Positions 1-8,522 are shown, counted from the first letter of the stretch. The stretch: DNA of 64,000 nt from Nitrosopumilaceae archaeon (GCA_028279545.1 JANQNN010000011.1:116148-180147), one strand, 5' to 3'. Notes: generated by a model not told the origin, from the sequence alone. A program made the numbers and translations.

Positions 1-617
1 GTATCCTTTATTTTGAATTTCATGTAAACTAACTTGGTGGGCAAGTCTTGATAGATAATTTCTGCATCGGCAATTGTAGTGCCTGATACCCAATCATAGT
101 TGTTAGGTCTATTGGCAAGGTAAATTTGGCCCTTCTTCCATAAATCTATGAACGTGGATTGAGTCAATGACCTATACTCTTCAGAATCTGTTCTGTAATA
201 GTTTGCAAATTCACCACTTATTCCTAAATTTTTCATTATCAGGAGCATTTCAGCCTCTAAATCATCAAGTGCCACTCTACACAAGTTTAGAAATTCTCCT
301 CGTTCAGTTTCACGCATTCTAATATTGTGCTTTTTTTCCGTATAGAGTTCAACTGGAAGACCATTTCGATCAATTCCTATTGGAAAGTAGACGTTTTCCC
401 CCGACATCCTTGCAGTTCTTGCAATCATGTCAATTTGTGAATAATGAGCTGCTGCTCCAATATGCCATGGCCTACCTGATGGATATGGAGGAGGAGTATC
501 TATTGTAAAGTTATTTTCAGTGGGAGTAAATTCATAAATTTTTTCTTCGTCCCAATCCTTGAGAATTTTTTTTTCAAGCTCTGGGTTCCAAGCCTTTTCC
601 TTAATTTTGGGTTCCAT
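1..617 (-). CDS. valS: Valyl-tRNA synthetase, N-terminal part (cut by window edge)
   Basis: Class I aminoacyl-tRNA synthetase that charges tRNA-Val in the cytoplasm. Only about the first 205 residues are inside the window; the gene runs off the left end. The ATG at 617 opens with MEPKIKEKAWNPELEKK. The class I HIGH-type motif follows in the archaeal ValRS form PPYPSGRPWHIGAAAHYSQ at about residues 42-60. The stretch around FPIGIDRNGLPVE is where ValRS, LeuRS and IleRS enzymes read the substrate. The Val assignment rests on the short N-terminus and the PSGRPWHIG variant; a LeuRS or IleRS is less likely. It is read in the same direction as the QueD-like gene, 7 nt downstream of that gene's stop. 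Confidence 0.85.
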   Translation of the reverse strand, partial: MEPKIKEKAWNPELEKKILKDWDEEKIYEFTPTENNFTIDTPPPYPSGRPWHIGAAAHYSQIDMIARTARMSGENVYFPIGIDRNGLPVELYTEKKHNIRMRETERGEFLNLCRVALDDLEAEMLLIMKNLGISGEFANYYRTDSEEYRSLTQSTFIDLWKKGQIYLANRPNNYDWVSGTTIADAEIIYQDLPTKLVYMKFKIKD

Positions 618-624
618 TTTTTAA

Positions 625-1437
625 TTATTTTGACACTTTGGAAATAATATGAGACCCTTTGTTATATCCTTCATAAATATAAACTCCAACTGCTTCAACA
701 TTGGATGGCATTTTAGGTGCAAGTAGTTTTATAATTTCTGATGACAAATTCTCAACTGTAGCTTCTCCTTGCAAAAGATAGGTAGTGTTTTTTGGAACTT
801 GCAGATCAAACATTCCTTTGGGTCCTTCAAACTGAATTTGATAATGTGATTCATCTTCACTTTTTAGATATTTTTCATTAATGAAAAATTTATGATCAAA
901 TATATCTACAACTTCTTTGATAATTTTTTTTGCCACTCCAAAATCTACGAGTAAATTATTTTTCATTTGTCCAACAAGTTCTACCATAACTGATGATGTA
1001 TGCCCATGAAGAATTGAGCATTTTTCAACTAATGGTAAGATATGTGCATAATCAAATGAAAAAGAGGGATCTTCTAAAAATATCGATCCAGTTTGGGGTG
1101 TTTTATCATAAAAGACAATATCTTCTAATTCTTTAATTTGTGAGGAATATTTTGGATGCCCAACAGCCATTATTTTTTGATCTAAGTCGTCTTTGATCTC
1201 TTTGTATTTTGCAATGTCTTGTTCACTATCAATCACTTCTATGAGACCTTTCTTAGTTGTAAAATCGATTTTTACAGTTTTTCCATTTTTTAGTATTAAT
1301 TTTTGGTCATATTGATAATCTTCATCCAAAAAGGAAAGCATTTGGGCAATAGTAAGCTCTGTTCTAGTTCTCAAAAGATTTCCTTTTTTGTCAATGTACC
1401 TAAAATCTGAATCCAAAATTGTGGGACTTGTAGCCAT
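625..1437 (-). CDS. 6-carboxytetrahydropterin synthase (QueD/PTPS family) with nuclease-like N-terminal domain
   Basis: The C-terminal half is a QueD/6-pyruvoyl-tetrahydropterin synthase fold. The zinc ligands are readable as H132 (FDYAH) and H144/H146 (C-SILHGHTS, with catalytic-type C140), followed by D165 and the DHKFF motif at 181-185. This enzyme makes the 7-deazaguanine precursor of archaeosine or preQ0, or a pterin. Family members are usually 120-150 residues, so the roughly 115 extra N-terminal residues are unusual. They contain VKIDFTTKKGLIEVID, which resembles a PD-(D/E)XK nuclease core strand pair, but the E-x-K lysine is not obvious. The gene ends 7 nt before valS. Function of the N-terminal part is inference only. 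Confidence 0.8.
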   Translation of the reverse strand: MATSPTILDSDFRYIDKKGNLLRTRTELTIAQMLSFLDEDYQYDQKLILKNGKTVKIDFTTKKGLIEVIDSEQDIAKYKEIKDDLDQKIMAVGHPKYSSQIKELEDIVFYDKTPQTGSIFLEDPSFSFDYAHILPLVEKCSILHGHTSSVMVELVGQMKNNLLVDFGVAKKIIKEVVDIFDHKFFINEKYLKSEDESHYQIQFEGPKGMFDLQVPKNTTYLLQGEATVENLSSEIIKLLAPKMPSNVEAVGVYIYEGYNKGSHIISKVSK

Positions 1438-1516
1438 GTGAAGTCATCTGCTTTAGGTTCTGTATATAAATTCTGTAAAAAAACACAAAAAATCCATTAA
1501 TTTAGCCACAAAAATC

Positions 1517-1795
1517 TTAGGCAAGTGAATTTAGAATTTTTGCCAACTGGATGTCATTTTTGGTTATCCCTCCAGCATCGTGAGTCATTAAATCTACTGA
1601 AATTTTGTTATAAACATTAAACCACTCCGGATGATGATTCATTTTTTCAATTTCCATTGATGCTCTAGTCATGAAACCAAAGGCCTCATTGAAGCTTTCA
1701 AACTCAAAATCTTTGTGAAGCTTTTCGTCCTTAATTGACCATCCATCTAAGTTTTTTAGTTGATCTGAAATTTCTTCTACTGAAAGTTTCATCAT
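1517..1795 (-). CDS. Pterin-4a-carbinolamine dehydratase family protein
   Basis: A 92-residue protein of the PCD/DCoH fold, which dehydrates 4a-hydroxytetrahydropterins. The signature is complete: E50, the HHPEW block at 54-58, the aromatic Y62 in VYNKISVDL, and the H72-D73 pair followed by GGIT. Length matches single-domain archaeal members. It sits just upstream of the QueD-like gene on the same strand, which fits a shared pterin theme. It could instead act in molybdopterin or moonlighting roles known for the family. The start follows a short AT-rich leader; the second ATG of the MM pair is equally possible. Confidence 0.88.
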   Translation of the reverse strand: MMKLSVEEISDQLKNLDGWSIKDEKLHKDFEFESFNEAFGFMTRASMEIEKMNHHPEWFNVYNKISVDLMTHDAGGITKNDIQLAKILNSLA

Positions 1796-1882
1796 TACTT
1801 CATTATGATGCCATTACATTAAAAGTTAAAGAATAATACAAGAGGATCTTAAATTTAAATAGTAACAAATTTTGTGAATAAA

Positions 1883-2629
1883 ATGAATTCTGAACTTTTA
1901 AAAAATATCCAAGAGGCAATTAAACATACTATACCCAAAAAAAAAATTGGTATAGCATTTTCAGGAGGAGTTGATAGCACCTTGATTTCAAAGATCCTTG
2001 TTGATTTAGAATACGATGTAATTTTACTTACTATTGGATTTTCAGAATCACATGACATTTTGTTTTCAATTAAAGTTAATGAACAATTAAAACTATCACA
2101 TAAGATTTTAGAAATTGAATCAGACTCTTTTGAGAAAATTGCAGGTAATGTAAATAAAAAAATTCAGAAAGATAATTTATCGTGGAATGAAAATTGTATT
2201 GCCTTTTACTATGTTTCAAAACTTGCACAGAGCTTAGGAATTGATACTGTAGTTACTGCAAATGGAATTGATGAGTTGTTCTGCGGATATGATGCATATC
2301 GAGATGTAATTTCTCAAGGGGATTCTGTGGTAAATGAATTGATGGATCAAAAACTAGAAAATGAAATTAAAATGATGAAGGCAGTAAACATGATTTCTTC
2401 TGAATTTGGAGTACAGATTTTACAACCTTTACTATCACCAAAATTTATTGCATTTGCAAAAACTATTCCTTTATCTGAAAAAATTCAAGATTCTGAAGAT
2501 CTAATTAGAAAACATGCTATTCGTAAACTTGCCCAAGATGTTGGGGTACCTGAAATCTCTTACACAAAAAGAAAAAAAGCTTTACAGTATGGAACAAAAA
2601 TTCATAGAAAATTACTAAAAACTAGATAG
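1883..2629 (+). CDS. Asparagine synthase-like ATP-pyrophosphatase (synthetase domain only)
   Basis: An ATP-PPi-loop enzyme: the P-loop SGGVDSTLIS lies near the N-terminus and the asparagine-synthase motif NGIDELFCGYDAYRD about 100 residues later. There is no N-terminal glutaminase domain, so it would need free ammonia or another amide or acyl acceptor. The substrate cannot be read from sequence. A GTG at 1874 gives a protein three residues longer. I prefer the ATG at 1883 because a TATA-like tttaaata at about 1853-1860 places a leaderless transcript start right there. The 3' end overlaps purB tail to tail by 8 nt. Confidence 0.75.
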   Translation: MNSELLKNIQEAIKHTIPKKKIGIAFSGGVDSTLISKILVDLEYDVILLTIGFSESHDILFSIKVNEQLKLSHKILEIESDSFEKIAGNVNKKIQKDNLSWNENCIAFYYVSKLAQSLGIDTVVTANGIDELFCGYDAYRDVISQGDSVVNELMDQKLENEIKMMKAVNMISSEFGVQILQPLLSPKFIAFAKTIPLSEKIQDSEDLIRKHAIRKLAQDVGVPEISYTKRKKALQYGTKIHRKLLKTR

Positions 2630-3980
2630 ATTGGCAGGTTTTTGCAACTGACTTTTTTACATTGTTTATGATTATTGCAGAAGCTCCAAGGTGTTTCTCA
2701 GGGGAAAATATTGCCTCAATTTCTTTTTCTGATAAAATAGATGAAAAAGCCTTATCTCCTTTAATTGCATCTTTATACTCCATCTCTTTGTCTTTTGCTT
2801 CAAATGCTACTCGTTGTACGTCTCTGTAAGCCACAAATCTAGGAACCCCTTTTTTGATTAAAGCTTCTAACACAAATTCTGCAAAGATTTGACCCTTTGT
2901 AATTTTTAGATTCTCAATAATTCTTTTCTCATTTACAACTAAATTAGATACAATTCTAATCATAGTTTCAAGCATTTCATCAACTAATATGGATGAAGTT
3001 GGCAAGACAAATCTTTCATTTGCAGAGTTTGACAAATCCCTTTCATGCCATAATGGAATATTTTCAAATGAAACTCCCACTTGACTGCGTAATAATTTTG
3101 ATAATGATGAAATTCGTTCACTTTTAATTGGGTTTCGTTTTACAGGAACTGCACTACTGCCCATCTGACCTTTTCTGAAATGCTCTGCGACCTCCCCTAT
3201 TTCTGTCCTTTGAAGATTTCTAATCTCAATTGCAATTTTTTCAAGTGTTGATCCAATTAATGCCAATTCAAAAACGTATTCCGCATAACGTTCTCGTGGA
3301 ATTACTTGTGTCGTGACCTCGGCTGGAAATAGTTTTAGTCGTTTTGCCACTCGTTTTTGTACCTCCACTGATTTAGCACCCATTAATGAACCAGTACCAA
3401 CAACTCCTAAGGTTTTACAAATCAAAATTCTTTTCTTTAATTCATTTATTCTTTCAATATGTTTTGACATTTCGGCTGCCCAATTTGCAAATTTTAATCC
3501 AAATGAAATGATACTTGCATGTTGACCATGTGTTCTACCGACTGCTGGAGTTTTTGCATGTTTTATTGCCTTTTTAGATAATAATAGGGCCAGTTTTGCA
3601 ACTTTGGGTTCAATTATTATCAATGCATCCCTCATTTGCATAGAATTACTCGTATCAACTAGATCATTGCTAGTCAGTCCATAGTGAATCCAAGGTCTTA
3701 CTTCTTTAGGGCATTTTTCACTAAGAGATTCTACAAGTGCAGCAGTATCGTGATCACTTTTTGCCTCTAGTTGTTTAATCCTTTTTGCAGTAATTTTTCC
3801 AGAGTTAGCAGCTGAAAAAATTTTTTTTCCCGCTGCTTTTGGAATAAGTCCTATTTCACTTTGTGAAATAGCTGCTGCCCCCTCAATTTCCAGCTGATAA
3901 TCAATTTTTTTTTGTTCTGAAAAAATTTTCATCATCTCAGGGGTCCCGTATCGACCCGTGTCTATGGGTAAAATAGCCAA
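2622..3980 (-). CDS. purB: Adenylosuccinate lyase
   Basis: Cytoplasmic purine enzyme with two reactions: SAICAR to AICAR, and adenylosuccinate to AMP, both releasing fumarate. At 452 residues it has the usual family length. The fumarase/aspartase superfamily signature appears as GQMGSSAVPVKRNP followed by IKSE. The N-terminus ILPIDTGRYGTPEM is typical of PurB. The start codon is TTG at 3980; no ATG gives this conserved N-terminus. The conserved histidines are in VGRTHGQHAS and the YGLTSNDLVDT region. No other pur genes are adjacent. Confidence 0.93.
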   Translation of the reverse strand: MAILPIDTGRYGTPEMMKIFSEQKKIDYQLEIEGAAAISQSEIGLIPKAAGKKIFSAANSGKITAKRIKQLEAKSDHDTAALVESLSEKCPKEVRPWIHYGLTSNDLVDTSNSMQMRDALIIIEPKVAKLALLLSKKAIKHAKTPAVGRTHGQHASIISFGLKFANWAAEMSKHIERINELKKRILICKTLGVVGTGSLMGAKSVEVQKRVAKRLKLFPAEVTTQVIPRERYAEYVFELALIGSTLEKIAIEIRNLQRTEIGEVAEHFRKGQMGSSAVPVKRNPIKSERISSLSKLLRSQVGVSFENIPLWHERDLSNSANERFVLPTSSILVDEMLETMIRIVSNLVVNEKRIIENLKITKGQIFAEFVLEALIKKGVPRFVAYRDVQRVAFEAKDKEMEYKDAIKGDKAFSSILSEKEIEAIFSPEKHLGASAIIINNVKKSVAKTCQSI

Positions 3981-4025
3981 CTATTCTTCTTTTTTTGCAC
4001 CGAAAATAAATCTACTTCTTTGCCT

Positions 4026-4045
4026 GCATTATGCGAACATAATGC
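4026..4045. other. Perfect 8-bp hairpin in the purB upstream gap
   Basis: The 332-nt gap between purB and the Cas4-like gene holds one clear structure: GCATTATG, then loop CGAA, then CATAATGC. The stem is perfect and sits about 45 nt upstream of the purB TTG start on the opposite strand. It could be an operator or the top of a small RNA; no T-tract follows it. Nothing else is recognisable in the gap, and the long reading frame across it looks like a shadow. Confidence 0.4.
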
Positions 4046-4312
4046 GGTCATTAGGTCATGGATCTCATTATTTTATTTCAATACTTAGTTATTGTGTGAT
4101 ATTCGTGCCCAAATTATCTAAATTTGGCTACACTCTAACAGCTGAAAATCGTTTGAATCTCCTAATATCCACTACAGATCAAATGAAAATGTAGAATTGA
4201 AAAATATAGTTTATAACTGAAGGGCTGACTTCAATAGATTCCAATTTGCAGTCTTCATTAACCGCCAATCTATCGTAAAGTTTTTCATTTTACAAAATTA
4301 GTCTCAATATCG

Positions 4313-5050
4313 TTGATAAAAATTGAAAAAGAAAAAAATACTACATTTCTAAATGCAGCAGTAACTGATTTTACAGATGCGATGGGATATTGTGAATACA
4401 AAATCCCACTTTCAATTCAAGGAATAAAGCCAAAACCTTCACAGTCTCTGATTTTAGGAACAAAAGCCCATCATGCAGAAGAAAAATATGAACAAGAGCA
4501 TGTTGAATTAGAACCTGTTTTAATCGAAGAGATTGAAAATGAACAAAAAAACATTGAATTTGCCCGTGAAAATGTTTACTCTACACTATCGATGCCTTTT
4601 GAATTCCCGTCGGAAAATGTTCTAGTTACACTTTCAGGGAGAATTGATAAAATTAGCAGAGTTGATGGAACGCTAATAGTTCAAGATGATAAATTTGTTG
4701 GAAGACCTCAAACATATGACCAAAAAACACAACCATACCCTAGTCAACTATTACAGGTTTTAGCATATCTAAATTCAGTTTATTCTGGAAAAAGAAAAAA
4801 TGATCCTGAGGAGTGGTTTGAGATGCCACATAGTAGTAAGAAATGGGAATTAAGAATTTGCGATAGAAAAACTAGAGAACCATACAAAGTGTTTTCTGAC
4901 TATCAAGATGCTTTTTCACTTCATTATTTGCATACATCACTTGAAAAATTTACAACTATAGCACTTGATTTTATAGAACCTGAGCATCATAACAGTAAAC
5001 CCAAATGTAATGCATGTAATTTGAAAAGTTTTTGTGAGTTTAGAATTTAA
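4313..5050 (+). CDS. Solo Cas4/RecB-like PD-(D/E)XK nuclease with four-cysteine cluster
   Basis: A 245-residue protein with the layout of Cas4-type exonucleases. It has an N-terminal cysteine (C27, MGYCEYK), the helix G49-T-K-A-H-H54, and a core with D112 in GRIDK and D125/D126-K127 in LIVQDDKF. The QLLQVLAY helix (Q145) follows, then a C-terminal C232-x2-C235-x5-C241 triad. Four cysteines placed this way bind a 4Fe-4S cluster in Cas4 and AddB-like nucleases. The usual E-x-K is D-x-K here, which is tolerated in the fold. There are no cas1/cas2 genes or repeats nearby, so a DNA-repair role is as likely as a CRISPR one. The start is TTG at 4313; later ATGs would remove C27. Confidence 0.72.
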   Translation: MIKIEKEKNTTFLNAAVTDFTDAMGYCEYKIPLSIQGIKPKPSQSLILGTKAHHAEEKYEQEHVELEPVLIEEIENEQKNIEFARENVYSTLSMPFEFPSENVLVTLSGRIDKISRVDGTLIVQDDKFVGRPQTYDQKTQPYPSQLLQVLAYLNSVYSGKRKNDPEEWFEMPHSSKKWELRICDRKTREPYKVFSDYQDAFSLHYLHTSLEKFTTIALDFIEPEHHNSKPKCNACNLKSFCEFRI

Positions 5051-5092
5051 AATTTCAATTATTTGTAAATATTTTATAGTTTATTTTTTGAA

Positions 5093-5605
5093 TCATGTTG
5101 CAATCAGCCATCCATAATACGTTACTATCAATCCAACAAAGGCCACAGTCATTAGTCTTCTTTGATTTTTGGATTTGCTCATAAACTTGGTCTGCATCTT
5201 CCAAATGGCATTTGTAATTACAGAATCCCTACCAGTCTTTTTCCATAGATACATATCCAATTTACTTATTCCTCGTAAAACTAGTTTGTTTACAAGAAAA
5301 TGTATGTGAATAAAAAATAAAATCATTTTATCCAAAATTGTTAACATGATAATACTTAGAAATATTGTAAATGAAAATGAAGATACTTGCCACAACATAT
5401 CCATATACCAAGGTGGATATACCTGAGTATTTTGCCATGTATCAAATACAATCCAGATTCCAATTGATAACTGCCAAGACAAAAAGATTGAAACTAGTAT
5501 TGAATCAAAAATAGGAATTACCCATACTGCATTATTTTTATCTCGTGCAACTTTTTTGGTTTCCTTTATTCTAGTATAGTAGTTTGAAAAATATTTTATA
5601 ATCAT
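5093..5605 (-). CDS. Hypothetical membrane protein, three predicted TM segments
   Basis: Not recognised. The 170 residues contain three hydrophobic segments, at about residues 28-50 (IFDSILVSIFLSWQLSIGIW), 68-100 (WQVSSFSFTIFLSIIMLTIL onward) and 152-168 (LMTVAFVGLIVTYYGW), separated by basic loops. The basic first 25 residues suggest the N-terminus is cytoplasmic. The ATG at 5605 overlaps the stop of the upstream charged protein by one base (TAATG), so the two are probably translationally coupled. Confidence 0.6.
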   Translation of the reverse strand: MIIKYFSNYYTRIKETKKVARDKNNAVWVIPIFDSILVSIFLSWQLSIGIWIVFDTWQNTQVYPPWYMDMLWQVSSFSFTIFLSIIMLTILDKMILFFIHIHFLVNKLVLRGISKLDMYLWKKTGRDSVITNAIWKMQTKFMSKSKNQRRLMTVAFVGLIVTYYGWLIAT

Positions 5606-5850
5606 TATTTCCTATTTCCCCAAATTCTCTCCATGTCGGTCTTGTCTTTTTTCCTCTGAGTTTTTCTTTGGTTTTTGGTCTCATCTGACCATATTTTGAC
5701 TTCTGATGAGGATTTTTCCTTTTTCCCCCATATTTTCTCTAGATTTTTTTTATCTTTGTAGGAATTTTCATTTTTGTTACCTAAACTCTCTTTTGTCAGT
5801 TTATCCATAGAATCCCCAAAATCCTGCATTGCCTTGGCAAAAATATCCAT
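5605..5850 (-). CDS. Hypothetical highly charged protein with repeated IWG motif
   Basis: Not recognised. The preferred ATG at 5850 gives 81 residues beginning MDIFAKAMQDFGDSMDKL. An upstream ATG at 5946 would add a hydrophobic 32-residue leader that looks less protein-like. The C-terminal half is a Lys/Glu-rich tail with two short similar motifs, NLEKIWGKKEK and DMERIWGNRK, plus VKIWSDE between them. These look like tandem short linear binding motifs. It is coupled to the three-TM protein downstream, so a cytoplasmic partner of that membrane protein is a reasonable guess. Confidence 0.5.
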   Translation of the reverse strand: MDIFAKAMQDFGDSMDKLTKESLGNKNENSYKDKKNLEKIWGKKEKSSSEVKIWSDETKNQRKTQRKKDKTDMERIWGNRK

Positions 5851-6007
5851 GCCTGTGTTGATATTTCTCAGGTTGATTTTTTTAAGAAAACTTTGCAATA
5901 TGAGATAAATTTCCAACAAGTAAATTTTACAAGCATTTGATTTCAACTTTAGGTCTGAAAAATTCTTACCTTGTAGGAAGAATTCTATTCACGAGGTTTA
6001 GTTAATA

Positions 6008-6271
6008 TTATTTTTCAATAATTACACCTCCATCATGACAATTCTTGCAAATCCAATTTGGATTTGTAGTGCTTCCCACAGTATTACTTTTTGAAGAAAA
6101 TTTTGTAATTACATCCCAATTATTACTCAGTATGGTTTTTCCTGCTCTTATTTTCTCTTTCCATTCTCCGCGTAGTTTGCCCTGAAATCCATCTATAAAA
6201 AAAATTACAATTTGATCTGATTGACATTGGACACAGAGAATATTCAATCCTGGAAAATAACCCTCAATCAT
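6008..6271 (-). CDS. Hypothetical zinc-ribbon-like protein
   Basis: 87 residues, not recognised. Two CxxC knuckles are visible, C13-V-Q-C16 and C78-K-N-C81, enough to bind one zinc. The middle has an alternating hydrophobic pattern (DQIVIFFIDGFQGKLRGEW). It lies on the same strand as the 5605-6511 genes with short gaps. Thaumarchaeal genomes carry many such single-zinc mini-proteins with unknown roles. Confidence 0.5.
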   Translation of the reverse strand: MIEGYFPGLNILCVQCQSDQIVIFFIDGFQGKLRGEWKEKIRAGKTILSNNWDVITKFSSKSNTVGSTTNPNWICKNCHDGGVIIEK

Positions 6272-6301
6272 TTTATTTCATTGTATTTCATTCCAAGAAT
6301 C

Positions 6302-6511
6302 TCATTGAAAGATTTCATTTCTTGTCTGGTAGATCTGATACGAATTTTGGTTCAAGCCCCGTACTAATTCAGATGTGCTCTCAAGATCAAGATAAAGGTG
6401 GAAGTTTGGCATCGCAATTATAATCCCTTTTACGGTAGTCCCATCTTCCACTTGAACATCATCTGACAGGTAGAGGGTTAGGCGTCTCCCTTCGTAGAAT
6501 TTTTTTGTCAT
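6302..6511 (-). CDS. Hypothetical small beta-rich protein
   Basis: Not recognised. The ATG at 6511 (MTKKFYEGRRLTLYLSD) gives 69 residues; an ATG at 6553 would add 14 residues that overlap AT-rich upstream DNA. The protein alternates hydrophobic and polar residues, in line with a small beta barrel, and ends in a charged helix. It lies 30 nt upstream of the zinc-ribbon gene on the same strand. Confidence 0.45.
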   Translation of the reverse strand: MTKKFYEGRRLTLYLSDDVQVEDGTTVKGIIIAMPNFHLYLDLESTSELVRGLNQNSYQIYQTRNEIFQ

Positions 6512-6840
6512 ACTTTTTCTCCTAGAATATTGTACATTGCATTGTTTTTGCAATGATACTTGTCATTAGACTTGCTTTGAAAATGAAAAAAATTTGTTTT
6601 GGATGGTGCAAATCTATTTGATTTTTTTCCATGTTGTGACATAGTGCATTAATACGGCACCAAGATATTTAGGGATTTAACTACACTTAATCTGGTGTAT
6701 ATTATTATTTAGTATTACTTAATTTTTAGGCGTAAATCAAAATAAAATTCGTGCTCTCATTAAATTTTGAGACCGCAGATCCTATAGAACTAATTGCAAA
6801 TCAAAGAGGTATTGTAGGTAATTTGAACATTTTTTTAAGT
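6512..6840. other. Intergenic gap, no gene supported
   Basis: 329 nt of AT-rich DNA upstream of two genes that run leftward. It contains TATA-like runs (ttattatttagtatta at about 6699-6714). No RNA fold or repeat was seen. One weak plus-strand frame (about 6751-6888, GTG start) runs into the next gene and is not counted. Confidence 0.4.
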
Positions 6841-7284
6841 TTAAAATTTAGCATGAAAAACAACATCCAAATTTTTCAATTTACCTAAAACTCCTGAAAT
6901 ATCAAGTTCTAAAATTTGATTCGAAGTTATATTTATGAACACAAATTTGTATTGCTTACGAAGAGATTGCCCAAGAATTAACTCTCGCATTGTTATTCCA
7001 AACCAGTATTTAGAAAAGCTTTTGTCTAAATCTCTATTTGTGGCCTTAATTTCTATTAGGGTAATTTTATCAAGTTTTTTTCGAACGTCATCCTCATCAG
7101 AGAAGTTAATTTTAGAATCTGTATAAACCAAGTCAAAGGCTTTTTTATGAAGAGCTTTTCCTTTTTTTGCAAATGCAACCATTAGATTAGATTTTTGCAC
7201 ATTGGTTAAATCAAAATAGCCAGATTTTTTTAGTAGTATATTTTTGCCTTTTTCTGCAATACTCATATCATATTTCTCAATCAA
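6841..7284 (-). CDS. PD-(D/E)XK nuclease-like protein paired with a CARF regulator
   Basis: 147 residues, no family recognised with certainty. The middle reads FDLVYTDSK followed about 20 residues later by ITLIEIKATN. This D...E-x-K spacing is the catalytic signature of restriction-endonuclease folds: D51 and E76-I-K78 by my count. A downstream helix and strand (KFVFINITSNQILEL) fit the fold. The gene starts 9 nt after the CARF-type gene ends, so they are very likely one operon. By analogy with CARF-linked effectors, a nucleic-acid nuclease controlled by the neighbour is plausible but unproven. Confidence 0.55.
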   Translation of the reverse strand: MIEKYDMSIAEKGKNILLKKSGYFDLTNVQKSNLMVAFAKKGKALHKKAFDLVYTDSKINFSDEDDVRKKLDKITLIEIKATNRDLDKSFSKYWFGITMRELILGQSLRKQYKFVFINITSNQILELDISGVLGKLKNLDVVFHAKF

Positions 7285-7293
7285 TCATCCTTT

Positions 7294-8031
7294 TTAAATT
7301 AAAAATTCTGCAGCATTTTTACCATCTTGAGTAATATTTATCCAGCGGGTCCTTCCAATCTTTTCTACTTTAACAAATTTCCATTGATTCTCAAGTGATG
7401 AAATTATATTTTTATCAAGACTTGCAAAAGTTGCCTGGCTTTCATTTTCAGCATTGACAATGATTAATTTCTCATCTATTGCATATTTTGCCATATCTTT
7501 TTTAGACATTTTTCCACCTTTTTCATGTAATATTCGTAAAGCATCAATGTGTTTTTGTTCTGGTCTTTTAATCTCATAAGTTGGTACATCTTGAATCTCT
7601 TTAATTCCAGTTGATATTGGTTTTCCTGAAAATCCAAGATAGTCTTTTGCCTCTACATAAAATGGATGAACATTTTTTGAATCATTAAACATCATACAAG
7701 CCATCATACATGCTATTGCTTGAATTTTTGAACCTGACGCTAAATTTACATAAATGATATTTCTTTTTTGATTTTCAATTATTTCTTTAACTGATTTTAT
7801 AATATTGAAAAGATCTGACCTGTTGTGATACTCTTTTGCCACATCAATGTTTAATTTTTTTAATTTCTTTGAAATGTTGTCATAAAATGACACTGCTTTA
7901 TCTTCACTGGGATTATCATGAACCAGTAAACAAACTTTGTCTGCTCTCATTTGTTTTGCTGGAAGGACTATTCTATCAATTTCATACCCTACTGGGGCGA
8001 TATGTACTCGTAAATTTTCAATTTCAGGCAT
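7294..8031 (-). CDS. CARF-like domain plus winged helix regulator (HFX_2341/DUF6293 type)
   Basis: The N-terminus RVHIAPVGYEIDRIVLPA and the later VNLASGSKIQAIAC are the two hallmark strands and ligand loops of CARF-related proteins of the HFX_2341/DUF6293 family. The last about 90 residues (HIDALRILHEKGGKMSKKDM onward) form a winged helix. Such proteins sense a nucleotide and control transcription. I chose the ATG at 8031 because the conserved fold begins five residues later; an ATG at 8088 would add an odd extension across the promoter. It is divergent from the PIN-domain gene, with 65 nt between starts, and probably regulates it. Confidence 0.7.
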   Translation of the reverse strand: MPEIENLRVHIAPVGYEIDRIVLPAKQMRADKVCLLVHDNPSEDKAVSFYDNISKKLKKLNIDVAKEYHNRSDLFNIIKSVKEIIENQKRNIIYVNLASGSKIQAIACMMACMMFNDSKNVHPFYVEAKDYLGFSGKPISTGIKEIQDVPTYEIKRPEQKHIDALRILHEKGGKMSKKDMAKYAIDEKLIIVNAENESQATFASLDKNIISSLENQWKFVKVEKIGRTRWINITQDGKNAAEFLI

Positions 8032-8096
8032 AATAGTATCTATAGTATGCATACTATGGTCATGATATATAATAATTTCTAAAACCAAGTATTACT

Positions 8097-8522
8097 ATGA
8101 ATCAGCAAACAATCCAAAAAGTAGCACTTGACTCTTGTGTTGTAATTGATTTAATTGAAAAACCAACATTTACACGAAGAGTCAGAAAATCTCTTAAAGG
8201 AAAATCAATACAAATAGTACTTTGCGATGTTGTATTAAATGAAGTTCAAAAAGTTAGGGGTTATTCACAAGAAAAAATAATCTCAAAAATTTCTGAAGGA
8301 CTCAAAAGAAAAATTGTTATTGTCCCAGTAAATGATGAAGAAAAAATCCAGGCAAAACAAATCTCTAGTCAATTTCAGATCTGTCACAATGGTGATAACA
8401 AGATATTGGCAATATGTCAAGTCAAAAACTTCATTCTAGTGACATTTGATAGAATGCTACGAAAAGCAAGTGAGTTTGTAGGAATTGCTGTTTTTCATCC
8501 ATTATGTGTGGCAGGTATTTGA
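8097..8522 (+). CDS. PIN-domain RNase
   Basis: 141 residues with the four acidic positions of a PIN metal site: D12 (ALDSCVV), E49 (VLNEVQ), D100 (HNGDNKI) and D118 (VTFDRML). The D-N-K spacing resembles the Fcf1/Nob1/VapC group of single-strand RNA nucleases. No antitoxin-like partner sits directly upstream; the divergent CARF regulator is there instead. It heads a chain of overlapping genes ending in an MBL/beta-CASP nuclease, which suggests RNA processing. A toxin role is possible. Confidence 0.8.
   Translation: MNQQTIQKVALDSCVVIDLIEKPTFTRRVRKSLKGKSIQIVLCDVVLNEVQKVRGYSQEKIISKISEGLKRKIVIVPVNDEEKIQAKQISSQFQICHNGDNKILAICQVKNFILVTFDRMLRKASEFVGIAVFHPLCVAGI

Noticed and set aside
3958..4194. 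78-codon plus-strand frame across the purB upstream gap
   Set aside because: Overlaps the purB N-terminus and has no protein-like pattern.
6346..6366. tRNA T-arm-like GGTTCAAGCCC
   Set aside because: Lies inside a reading frame; flanks do not pair and no D-arm or anticodon arm is near.
6751..6888. Plus-strand GTG frame reading LSLNFETADPIELIANQRGI
   Set aside because: Runs into the opposite gene, has no family resemblance and no start signal; probably chance or a remnant.
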